Source: Candidatus Fermentibacterota bacterium (GTDB taxonomy: Bacteria; Fermentibacterota; Fermentibacteria; Fermentibacterales; JCC-6). Taken from it: a DNA stretch of 44,928 bases. The notes under the pieces are model-generated. The model had not been told where the DNA came from and did no database searches. It was given only the letters and a program-made list of their open reading frames with translations. The stretch lies in NCBI GenBank assembly GCA_003646025.1, contig QNDR01000008.1:1-44928 (forward strand). Direction: 5' to 3'. The position numbers and the translations under genes are program-made. Below, piece after piece: positions 32,784 to 41,096 of this stretch (positions within the stretch are counted from its first letter, which is position 1; each line of letters starts with the position of its first letter).

Positions 32784-34757
32784 TTACCTTCTTAGTATTA
32801 CGATTTCTACCCGTCTGTTCAGAGCTCTTCCCGCTTCATCGTCGTTGGCAGCTGCAGGTCTTCGTTCTCCAAACCAGATAGGTTCTATTTCTATGTTGTA
32901 ATCACTGAGCTGGGATTCAAGGTACGCAGCCACATTCAAAGCCCGCTCTGTTGAAAGCCCGTCATTAAAACCGAATGTTCCATCACTGTCTGCATGGCCC
33001 TCCACTGAAACGAACACACCGGGGTTGTTCTTCAGTGTCTGAACAACTCTGTCAAGATCCGGATACTGATCTTCCCGTATTTCCGCCACTGCATTGTCAA
33101 AGTAGATAGTTGACATGGAGAGACCCTCCCGCTCTCGGGCCACGATCATGAACTGGAACAGGTTGATGGGATCTGTTTCGTAATACAGGTAATTCAGGTC
33201 TTCATCGATCTGCCTGCAGTTTACATCCAGAGGAACGCCTCCCCTGACTCTGGTAAGACCCAGTGTTTCCGGATCAATTCTGTTTCTGTCCATCCATACC
33301 TTGTCTACCCTGAAACTGAGACTGGCCTCTATGATATCAACGCTGTCTACAGCACCGTACACAGTTTCAGGTTCAACCATTACCAGTTCCGCATGCCTTG
33401 CAGATATGAGAAAATCTCCTATGTGATCTACAGAGGCCTCAAAATAGTAGTATCCCTCATCTTCGTCTATAAGCGCTGCTGGCATTCTTACAAGAGTATT
33501 ATCACTCTCCACCCGAAAAAGTCTGAGCAGCCGCAGCTCCAGATTATTCTGTTCAAGCCAGTATCGGGGTATCCTGAAGCCAACGGAAAGATCCCTTATA
33601 TCTTCTTCGGTAAATGTTGCTCTCGATGGGAAATAAGCGTACAGCACCTGCTTTTCATCAAGTTTGAGTGTACTGTTAAGCGGTATCTGATCGTACTGAG
33701 CCATGGTCAGGGAATCATTCTGCACATCTCTGTTTGCCCACAGGCTCACTTCATACAGGTCTGTTCCAGTATCCCAGGTTCTTCTGTCCACAAGAGGTGG
33801 AAGGGGCGCCCTTGGCTCGTTTTCATACCACGGGGAGCCTCCGAATCTGAATGTAAGGCCCGCTCTGTGCCTGCCCCATGTTGACTGAAGATCGTTCATT
33901 GGAAGAGAAAATGCATAGTCGAAAGAAACCGGAACTGCTCCCTCATATCTGGCTGACAGACCAGCAGAGAGTTCAGATGTTCTTCCCATCGTTCTTGCCC
34001 TGTAACCAGCTCTGAGCCCCCATGTAGATGAAGTTCCAAGCCACTTCTCCAGTCCCATGGCGAAATCTATATCCCGCTGTCCGTCTACGTCATCCATAGA
34101 CCAGTCAACCTGGAGTACAGGTGTAATAAATCTGGGGTAAAAAGCTGCGCCAAGGGAAACTTCCACTGGAAGAACATCCTGTTCGCCTATACCCATATCT
34201 GGAGCAATCAAATTCCGGGCAACCCCGGCAAGGGTAACCCGCCTGCCCAGTTCCGCCTGAAATCCAAAGTCGGCGGAAACGGCCTTTGTCCGCAGACCAG
34301 CATCGGCAAAAAGAGGGTCATAGGAGGTAAACTCGTTGTCTACATACTGTCTGAACATGTAACGGCCATTGAAACCGAAAGAAACAGGAAAAATGCCCGG
34401 CCTGAATGCCACAGCGAGAAGTCCTTCCCCCTGGGTGCACTGGTCGGACGCATTCATAAAGTCAGCCCCCAGCCCGAAAGCCACGAACCTGGTAACAGGC
34501 TGAACATACCCCACTGCACCGTAATTTATAGAATTCAGATCCATGTTGGGATAAAAGCTTGTGTACTCTGTTCCAATCAGTAGTCTACCGGATCTGAGAA
34601 GCCCTGCAGGGTTCCACCACTGAGCCCACGCATCGTCGGCAAGAGCGATAAACGCACCTGCCATTCCCATTGCTCTGGCTCCTGGATTGAGAACATCGGA
34701 AACGGCTGATGAAGACACAACAAAAACCAGTGCTATTGTAATTATCTTGCTATACAT
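32784..34757 (-). CDS. Outer-membrane PorV-like / PGF-pre-PGF-like / OmpA fusion protein
   Basis: A 657-residue outer-membrane protein. After a signal peptide, about 20-310 is a PorV/UPF0164-like beta-barrel, with its N-terminal signature PGARAMGMAGAFIALADDAW and WNPAGLL. Two copies of a domain resembling PGF-pre-PGF (about 365-455 and 460-545; for example LSVGFRIPRYWLEQNN and YYYFEASVDHIGDFLIS) follow. The C-terminal 110 residues are an OmpA peptidoglycan-binding domain (IYFDNAVAEI, VSVEGHADSDGTFGFNDGLS, RALNRRVEIVI). The ATG lies 16 nt inside the end of the protease gene, so it is translationally coupled. In type IX secretion PorV carries cargo to the cell surface; a similar role is inference. 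Confidence 0.83.
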   Translation of the reverse strand: MYSKIITIALVFVVSSSAVSDVLNPGARAMGMAGAFIALADDAWAQWWNPAGLLRSGRLLIGTEYTSFYPNMDLNSINYGAVGYVQPVTRFVAFGLGADFMNASDQCTQGEGLLAVAFRPGIFPVSFGFNGRYMFRQYVDNEFTSYDPLFADAGLRTKAVSADFGFQAELGRRVTLAGVARNLIAPDMGIGEQDVLPVEVSLGAAFYPRFITPVLQVDWSMDDVDGQRDIDFAMGLEKWLGTSSTWGLRAGYRARTMGRTSELSAGLSARYEGAVPVSFDYAFSLPMNDLQSTWGRHRAGLTFRFGGSPWYENEPRAPLPPLVDRRTWDTGTDLYEVSLWANRDVQNDSLTMAQYDQIPLNSTLKLDEKQVLYAYFPSRATFTEEDIRDLSVGFRIPRYWLEQNNLELRLLRLFRVESDNTLVRMPAALIDEDEGYYYFEASVDHIGDFLISARHAELVMVEPETVYGAVDSVDIIEASLSFRVDKVWMDRNRIDPETLGLTRVRGGVPLDVNCRQIDEDLNYLYYETDPINLFQFMIVAREREGLSMSTIYFDNAVAEIREDQYPDLDRVVQTLKNNPGVFVSVEGHADSDGTFGFNDGLSTERALNVAAYLESQLSDYNIEIEPIWFGERRPAAANDDEAGRALNRRVEIVILRR

Positions 34758-37700
34758 ACTGTTCCCGTCACCTCCCCCACTGGAGCGGAAGCATGGAAAA
34801 TGTAAACCCCGGATGGCACAGGATGTCCAGTGTTGTCATTCCCGTTCCACACAGGTTCCGTGTTTGTGATTTCTCTAACGGGTACACCTTCAATGTTCAT
34901 GAGAATCAGCCTGATAACTGCACCATCCGCTGCGGGCCACACGAAAGAAGCCGTATCGTTAACTCCATCTCCGTTGGGAGTAAACGGTGTAGGTATAACT
35001 GTTAAGCCCGGGGGAAATTTCCTGATAAGCCCGATATCGAACTCAGTGTGCTGGTTCTCCTCCACTGCAGCAGTGTCTAGAAAAAGCACGTACGACTCCT
35101 GATCAATGTTTATAGGAACAGCCCCGACAGGGACATCCCCGAAGTAGTAGTAACCGTTGTTGTCTGTTTCGGCTGTAACGCCAAGACCAAGAATGGAGAC
35201 GATAATATCCTCAAGGTTGTGCCCTGTGTACACATCTGTTACTGTTCCCCCCAGAGAACCCGATGGTCCCTGTGCCGTTGCTGAAGCCATGTTGCTCAAG
35301 GGGCTCTCTCCATCAGGTGCTGTGTACACGCAGGTCGCCCAGTAGTAGTATCCGATTCCGTTTACAACCAGAGAATCAGTCCAGAACAGAGTATTTGAGC
35401 CAAGCTCAGCAACCGGATCCGGTTCCGGAGCCACAGGATTTACAGACCGGTACAACCTGTAGGATGTAAGACCACGGCTATCTACAGCCTGGGGTGGTTC
35501 CCAGGTCATTGGAATAAATCCGTTGTTACCGCTTACCGCAACCAGATTAACAGGAGGAGCAAATTCACCAGCTACGGTGAACGGACCGTAGACAGATGTG
35601 TTGTTCGTTTCATCGTTCTCTGTTACAACAGAGTTGGGATCGACCACACTGACCAGGTACCTGCTTCCTATATCAAAATACGTAAAAGTGTAATTGCTTT
35701 TGAAAGAAGCTGTTTCCCCGCTCTCAAGAGGAGGCACCTCAAACATCATAATTTGCTGAGAAAGTGAATCAGGACGATCTGTGATGTAGTACGCAAGCTG
35801 AGATGCAGGTGATGGACCGTCTCCATCGTTGCTTACAACAACACTGAAACCAACTGTCTGTTCGGCTTCAAATGGAGGCTGTACATCAGGTGATGCAATG
35901 GAAACTGTCAGATCCGGGTAAGCCAGAACGATGGTAAACTGACTGGAAGCGTCTTCAAGACCCCGATTTCCTGCACCGGCAAAAACATCAACGGTGTGAG
36001 TACCCGGCTGGTTGGGACACTGAATACTGAACTCCGCCGATGCGGTTGAGTTCTTGTAAACCAGGTTACCCATAAAAGCAGGAACATCAACATCACCGGA
36101 GAACGCAGATGGCGGGTGAAGGCTTGCCCATGCTCCCACCGCAACATATCCGCCAGCATTGGTAATGGTAACTGGAATAGTAAGCTCACCTCCAGGAGGT
36201 GCATAGATAGTCGTATCCACGGGAAATGAAACAGCCAATTCCGGATCTCTGGCAAACCTGTAAGCTGCAATGGCAAACTGCTGCTGCTCCGACGGGTTTC
36301 CGGGATCTGCCCAGGAAACCCCTTCAACCTTTACGCTCCATGCTCCAGGCTCCGGGTTTTCAACCACGATCCTTTCCACTGGACTGGGAGATGTTACCCC
36401 TGAAGGCAGCTGGTAGGTGTACTCTACATTGCTTGGAGAAACCAGAGTTACATCAAGATCAACCTGCAGGTCAGGAGAAACAGAAGGAACATCTGAGTAT
36501 CCCAGACCAAGAGAAATCCAGCTCGTGTACGCAGGAACATACATCGTCCACTGCTTCTGACCGGTTCCTTCAATTATGCTGGAATTTATCCACATAAGCC
36601 GGTCAACTTCCTCCGAGAAGTATGTGCCGGGAAGATGATACCCATCCAGAAGCCCGTATCCGCTTGACACAGTTGCATACCCTGACAGAGAAGAACCTGT
36701 ATTGCTTTTCAGGGGAATCGCACACGCTGCCATAAGGGCCATGGCATCTTCAGGATTAAAAAGATTCCCGTATTTTTCCTCACATATAGCTAGAGCCGAA
36801 GACACAAAAGCAGCAGCCATGCTGGTTCCCGTATACCTGGTGTAGGATGGTTCACCTGGCCACCTGTTTTCAGGATCGTCAAGCCATTGTCCACCGTAAA
36901 AGGCATTTGTCGTTGCCACACCGTTCTGCATGGTTGCCCCCAGGAAAGCACCACCCGGTGCCAGTATCTCCGGTTTCATCCGGCCGTCTGATGTGGGTCC
37001 TCTTCCACTGTAGGGTGCTACCACCATATTACCGCTGCTGTCCGGAAGAAATGTTACTGCCCCTGCGGTTACTGCATTTCTTGAAATTGCCGGTGAAGGG
37101 ATTGCACCTGGAGACGGGTTATTGCCTGAGCTGAAAACAGCCAGCCCACCGTTCCTGCCGTAGGTGTCTACAACCTGACAGAACCCGTCGTAAGTGGTTG
37201 ATCCGTCAAAACCCCAGGAATTGTTCACAGTGTAACAGTCGTTAGAATAGAATTCCGTATAGAATGCGGCAAACTGCGCAGCAGTCATGGATTCCGGTCG
37301 CTGAATCACATAAAGCTGTACGTCCGGTGCTCCGCCGCTTCCATTGTATTCGCATCCCAGATCAACCTGCCCCCTTGAAGCAACAACTCCGCAAACGGCA
37401 GTCCCGTGCCCTGACGGGTCTGCCGGGCCGGACACGATAGAACCTGCGAGATCCGGATGCTCTGACCATACACCGGTGTCAAGAACGCCTATACGAACCC
37501 CAAGACCTGTGTAGTAGTTCCACAGACCAGGCAATCCTGTTACCTCCCTGCTGTCGTCGGCCTGAGCGTTAACCGCATGATTAACCGCAATTTCTGCTGT
37601 GTTGGGAATTGCTGTGACAACACCTTCTGCAACCGGGGCCGAAACCAGCCACCACTTATCGGAAATGGCAATGCCGCCTTCCGGGACAAAACCCGGAGCC

Positions 37701-38155
37701 ATTGAAACAAGCCAGTCTCCAGTCCAGCTTCTGTCGCCGGGGGCAACTGCGTCATCCCATGACCACACCGAAACAGATTTTGCAAAACCGTAACCCCGGA
37801 GAAGATTTAAATCGGTTTTCTCACCTGCAACAGCTACAAAAGCAGATGAAGACGGAGCAAATCCTGACGGCCAGAAACCTGCCCGGTCAAGAACGGCCAG
37901 ATCACCCGGGGTAAGAGACCTGTAGACATCTATAAGCACCAGGCTGCCCTCAGCAACAGAAAAAGAACCTGTAAGAAGAGGTCCAGATCCGAAATCCAGC
38001 TGCATGTAGTGTGTGTTTAACTCTGCAAGAACAGTCTGCCTTTCGGAATATTCCATCAGGGCCAGTTCCTGCATCGACACCTGATCAGACAACTCAAGAA
38101 CAGGATAATCTACAGCGGAAAAGAAAGCCAAAAGCAAGACAGAAAATACAGCCAT
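34742..38155 (-). CDS. Secreted subtilisin-like serine protease with FlgD-like C-terminal domain
   Basis: A 1137-residue exported S8 protease. Signal peptide at the start (ATG 38155, 8 nt after GGAG). Catalytic triad D226 (VLDTGVWSEHPDL), H250 (PSGHGTAVCGVV) and S445 (YTGTSMAAAFVSSA), with the oxyanion asparagine in VNNSWGFDG. Then a proprotein-convertase-like beta domain (about 525-640), CARDB-like repeats (about 770-880, VSNDGDGPSP and DENDETNN), a fibronectin III-like domain, a carboxypeptidase regulatory-like domain (GGTVTDVYTGHNLEDI), and a C-terminal CHU_C/FlgD-like domain (FTPNGDGVND to VPSGVYIFHA), used as a sorting or anchoring signal in FCB bacteria. It shares an operon with the PorV-like gene. 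Confidence 0.92.
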   Translation of the reverse strand: MAVFSVLLLAFFSAVDYPVLELSDQVSMQELALMEYSERQTVLAELNTHYMQLDFGSGPLLTGSFSVAEGSLVLIDVYRSLTPGDLAVLDRAGFWPSGFAPSSSAFVAVAGEKTDLNLLRGYGFAKSVSVWSWDDAVAPGDRSWTGDWLVSMAPGFVPEGGIAISDKWWLVSAPVAEGVVTAIPNTAEIAVNHAVNAQADDSREVTGLPGLWNYYTGLGVRIGVLDTGVWSEHPDLAGSIVSGPADPSGHGTAVCGVVASRGQVDLGCEYNGSGGAPDVQLYVIQRPESMTAAQFAAFYTEFYSNDCYTVNNSWGFDGSTTYDGFCQVVDTYGRNGGLAVFSSGNNPSPGAIPSPAISRNAVTAGAVTFLPDSSGNMVVAPYSGRGPTSDGRMKPEILAPGGAFLGATMQNGVATTNAFYGGQWLDDPENRWPGEPSYTRYTGTSMAAAFVSSALAICEEKYGNLFNPEDAMALMAACAIPLKSNTGSSLSGYATVSSGYGLLDGYHLPGTYFSEEVDRLMWINSSIIEGTGQKQWTMYVPAYTSWISLGLGYSDVPSVSPDLQVDLDVTLVSPSNVEYTYQLPSGVTSPSPVERIVVENPEPGAWSVKVEGVSWADPGNPSEQQQFAIAAYRFARDPELAVSFPVDTTIYAPPGGELTIPVTITNAGGYVAVGAWASLHPPSAFSGDVDVPAFMGNLVYKNSTASAEFSIQCPNQPGTHTVDVFAGAGNRGLEDASSQFTIVLAYPDLTVSIASPDVQPPFEAEQTVGFSVVVSNDGDGPSPASQLAYYITDRPDSLSQQIMMFEVPPLESGETASFKSNYTFTYFDIGSRYLVSVVDPNSVVTENDETNNTSVYGPFTVAGEFAPPVNLVAVSGNNGFIPMTWEPPQAVDSRGLTSYRLYRSVNPVAPEPDPVAELGSNTLFWTDSLVVNGIGYYYWATCVYTAPDGESPLSNMASATAQGPSGSLGGTVTDVYTGHNLEDIIVSILGLGVTAETDNNGYYYFGDVPVGAVPINIDQESYVLFLDTAAVEENQHTEFDIGLIRKFPPGLTVIPTPFTPNGDGVNDTASFVWPAADGAVIRLILMNIEGVPVREITNTEPVWNGNDNTGHPVPSGVYIFHASAPVGEVTGTVCIAR

Positions 38156-38229
38156 TGTTACCACTCCTGTTGCAGTTAATCGTATGTAGAGAGATACTAT
38201 AAATGAGACTGGTTCGTCAACCGCATAAT

Positions 38230-38274
38230 AAAAAAAAAGAACCAGAGCAATAGCCGCTTGATTGCTCTGGTTCT
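38230..38274 (-). terminator. Rho-independent terminator of the pur-rng-rplU-folD operon
   Basis: A perfect 14-bp stem (38238-38251 with 38261-38274) and 9-nt loop, followed on the minus strand by nine T residues (38238-38230). It is 13 bp beyond the folD stop. Confidence 0.93.
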
Positions 38275-38287
38275 AACATAAACAGAA

Positions 38288-39133
38288 TTAGTCTGCTAAC
38301 AGAGAATTTCTTGCTTTGAATGTGTTTTCGAGAAGGAAAGCTATTGTCAGTGGACCCACACCGCCGGGAACTGGAGTAATAGCGGAACACACCGGTGAAA
38401 CGTCATCATAGTCAACATCTCCAACTAGCCTGCCGTCACTTCTTCTGTTCATTCCAACGTCTACAACCACAGCTCCGGGCTTCACCCAGTCTTTCTTTAT
38501 CATTTCCGCCCGGCCCACAGCAACAACAAGAATGTCTGCCTCTGCACACCGCTGTTTCAGATCAACTGTTCGGCTGTGAGCAATTGTTACAGTGCAATTT
38601 TCCCTGAGAAGAAGAGCTGCCATGGGCTTACCCACTATGTTGGATCTCCCAACAATAAGAGCGTTTTTCCCGGTTAGCGGAATGTCGTGGTGATGCAGCA
38701 GACTGACAATGCCAGAAGGGGTACACGGAAAAAGACCCTGTTCGCCCCTCCAGAGTCTGCCTACATTGACAGGATGAAAACCGTCAACATCTTTTTCAGG
38801 CAGAACCGCCGCCGCAATCAGGTCAGTCGAAATATGCTCTGGAAGAGGAAGTTGAACGAGAATACCGTGAACTGAGTCGTCGGCGTTCAATTTGTCTATA
38901 AGAGCAAGAATCTCAGACTGGGTAACCTCGGCAGGAAGGCTGATTACATTGCTGTTAAACCCGACCTTGATGCATGCCTTTTCCTTTGCAGCAACATAAA
39001 CCTTGCTTGCCGGATTCTCTCCGACAATGATAACTGTAAGACCGGGAAGCTGTCCCTGAAGCTCATCTACACGCTGACGCAGCGACGCTTTTACAACTCT
39101 TGAATATTTTCTACCGGAGAGTACGAGTGCCAT
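38288..39133 (-). CDS. folD: Bifunctional methylene-THF dehydrogenase / methenyl-THF cyclohydrolase
   Basis: A 281-residue enzyme interconverting methylene-, methenyl- and 10-formyl-tetrahydrofolate. YVAAKEKACIKVGF carries the catalytic lysine (K50), followed by VQLPLPEHI, CTPSGIVSLL, the NADP-binding GRSNIVGKPMA and the closing PGGVGPLTIAFLLENT. Full length. It is the last gene of the operon begun by the pur genes; its product 10-formyl-THF is used in purine synthesis, which suits the arrangement. Confidence 0.96.
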   Translation of the reverse strand: MALVLSGRKYSRVVKASLRQRVDELQGQLPGLTVIIVGENPASKVYVAAKEKACIKVGFNSNVISLPAEVTQSEILALIDKLNADDSVHGILVQLPLPEHISTDLIAAAVLPEKDVDGFHPVNVGRLWRGEQGLFPCTPSGIVSLLHHHDIPLTGKNALIVGRSNIVGKPMAALLLRENCTVTIAHSRTVDLKQRCAEADILVVAVGRAEMIKKDWVKPGAVVVDVGMNRRSDGRLVGDVDYDDVSPVCSAITPVPGGVGPLTIAFLLENTFKARNSLLAD

Positions 39134-39136
39134 GGA

Positions 39137-39451
39137 TTAAACCTTGGCGATTTTCTCGATTTGTACCCATGTCTGAAGCTGTCTGTGGCCCGTTTTCCGC
39201 TGGTAGCCCTTGCGCCTCTTGCGTTTGAAGATTACTACCTTGGCACCCTTTGACTGCTCAATAATTTTGGCTGACACTTGAATGCCCTCAATAAATGGAT
39301 GCCCCACAACGACTTTATCGTCTTTGGCCACGAGAAGAACATCTTCAAACACATGAGAAGCTCCCTCTTCGCCTGCAAGATGGGGAACCAGAAGCTTCAT
39401 GCCCTGCTCTACCCGGAATTGAGTTCCACCTGTTTTTATGATAGCGTACAA
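39137..39451 (-). CDS. rplU: Ribosomal protein L21 (TTG start)
   Basis: A 104-residue large-subunit protein. MYAIIKTGGTQFRVEQG and the C-terminal KVVIFKRKRRKGYQRKTGHR are diagnostic. The family's Met-Tyr-Ala-Ile start maps to a TTG at 39451, six nt after GGAGG; no ATG is available. Usually rpmA (L27) follows rplU; here folD does, 3 nt away, and rpmA is not in the window. Confidence 0.95.
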   Translation of the reverse strand: MYAIIKTGGTQFRVEQGMKLLVPHLAGEEGASHVFEDVLLVAKDDKVVVGHPFIEGIQVSAKIIEQSKGAKVVIFKRKRRKGYQRKTGHRQLQTWVQIEKIAKV

Positions 39452-39548
39452 ATTCAACCTCCATTTATATTACACGCATGCACCGTTAAAACGCTGTCTA
39501 ATTACTTATCAAGACTGCGCAAACTTATACTATTTCAGCCCTTCGAGG

Positions 39549-41096
39549 TCAAGCTCTCGAACCGGGAAGATACAGATCTGTGATCTCTTCATGGGAATCA
39601 AGTGAAAACACCTTGAATTCGGCCTGAAGCATCCTGTCGTCCTCATGTATATGGACTGAAAGCCTGTCACTTCTGGCAGTGAGATACTCCAGCCGCCTTC
39701 CGTCATCTTCCATGAGATATTTTGCAACTATAGGATTGATGGTTACAACCAGGTTAACATGTTTTTTCCCGTTGGCAGCTCTCTCAAGAAACCTTTCAAT
39801 CCCGGTGAGAACACTTACCGGCGTCTGTATTCTTCCGGTTCCGGCGCAGTACTCACACACAACAGACATGGATTGAACAAGGCTGGGGCGAACCCTTTTT
39901 CTGGTCATCTCAACCAGGCCCATGGGACTTACCTGACAGGTCTTTGTCGGTGATCTGTCTCTTCCCAGCTCACCCCTCAGACAATTTACCACCTTGTCAC
40001 GGTGAGACAGATTGTCCATGTCGATAAAGTCGATGACGATTATCCCGCCCAGGTCTCTCAGGCGCAGTTGTCTGGCCACTTCCCGCGCAGCCTCCATGTT
40101 GGTCTTGAAAATTGTATCTTCCTGTCTGCGCCGCCCCACATACCTCTTGGTGTTTACATCTATAGCCACCAGAGCTTCAGTGTGATCAATAACAATGGAA
40201 CCTCCGCTCTTCAGAAGAACTTCCCTTCGTACAAGACCGGAAATCTCCTTCTCAATACCATACTGGTCAAAAATCGGAGTTTTACCCCTGTAGTATTTCA
40301 CCTTGGCTGCAACATCCGGATCGAATGTTTTCAGGTACTTCTTGATCTGTTTTGCAACGACTCTGGAGTCGCTGACAATGGAGTTTACATCAGGAGAAAC
40401 AAGGTCGCGGACAGTCATGGTGATAAGATCATGCTCCTGATGAAGGAGGGCAGGCGCTTTGGATTTCACAGTCAGAGTACCAATTTCCTTCCACTTGTTC
40501 ACTATTCTCTCAACATCGGTTCTGAAACTGTCTTCGTCCTTCTCGATGCCTGCGGTTCTTGCAATTATGCCAAAGCCCTCTGTTCTAACCTGCTGAACTA
40601 TCTTTCTCAGCCTGCTTCTCTCCTGCCGGTCGGTAATCTTCCTGGAAACTCCTGCTACAGAATCTCCTGGCATACTGACAACATAGCGCCCGGCAATGCT
40701 AATTCTTGTGCTGACCCTTGCTCCCTTTGTTCCAATAGGTTCTTTGGTAACCTGAACCAGAATTCTCTGCCCTTTTTCCAGCACCTTTTCGATGGGTCTG
40801 CGTGTTTCATCAGCTCTGGGGGGCTTTCCTTCTATAAGAGCCCTGGCAAAACTTTTTTCGTTAGCCAGCATTTCCCTCACATCAGACACATGAAGAAAGG
40901 CACTTCTTTCCAGTCCGATGTCTACAAAAGCAGCCTGCATTCCAGGCAGTACCGCATTGACTTTACCCAGATAGATATTTCCCACAATGTGCCTGTCGTC
41001 AGCCATTTCGACGATAAGCTCCATCAGTCGACCATCCTCCATAACAGCTATTCTTGTTACTTCGGGATGCTGGTTGACAATGAAATCAACCTTCAT
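39549..41096 (-). CDS. rng: Ribonuclease E/G family endoribonuclease
   Basis: A 515-residue endonuclease that processes rRNA and mRNA. It has an S1 RNA-binding domain near 35-110 (VGNIYLGKVNAVLPGMQAAF), the RNase H-like core with GGSIVIDHTEALVAIDVNT and the catalytic DLGGIIVIDFIDM, and the zinc-link cysteines CEYCAGTG at about residue 400. No long C-terminal scaffold as in RNase E, hence RNase G-like. The ATG at 41096 follows GGAGAG and overlaps the end of the radical SAM gene by 11 nt. Confidence 0.93.
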   Translation of the reverse strand: MKVDFIVNQHPEVTRIAVMEDGRLMELIVEMADDRHIVGNIYLGKVNAVLPGMQAAFVDIGLERSAFLHVSDVREMLANEKSFARALIEGKPPRADETRRPIEKVLEKGQRILVQVTKEPIGTKGARVSTRISIAGRYVVSMPGDSVAGVSRKITDRQERSRLRKIVQQVRTEGFGIIARTAGIEKDEDSFRTDVERIVNKWKEIGTLTVKSKAPALLHQEHDLITMTVRDLVSPDVNSIVSDSRVVAKQIKKYLKTFDPDVAAKVKYYRGKTPIFDQYGIEKEISGLVRREVLLKSGGSIVIDHTEALVAIDVNTKRYVGRRRQEDTIFKTNMEAAREVARQLRLRDLGGIIVIDFIDMDNLSHRDKVVNCLRGELGRDRSPTKTCQVSPMGLVEMTRKRVRPSLVQSMSVVCEYCAGTGRIQTPVSVLTGIERFLERAANGKKHVNLVVTINPIVAKYLMEDDGRRLEYLTARSDRLSVHIHEDDRMLQAEFKVFSLDSHEEITDLYLPGSRA

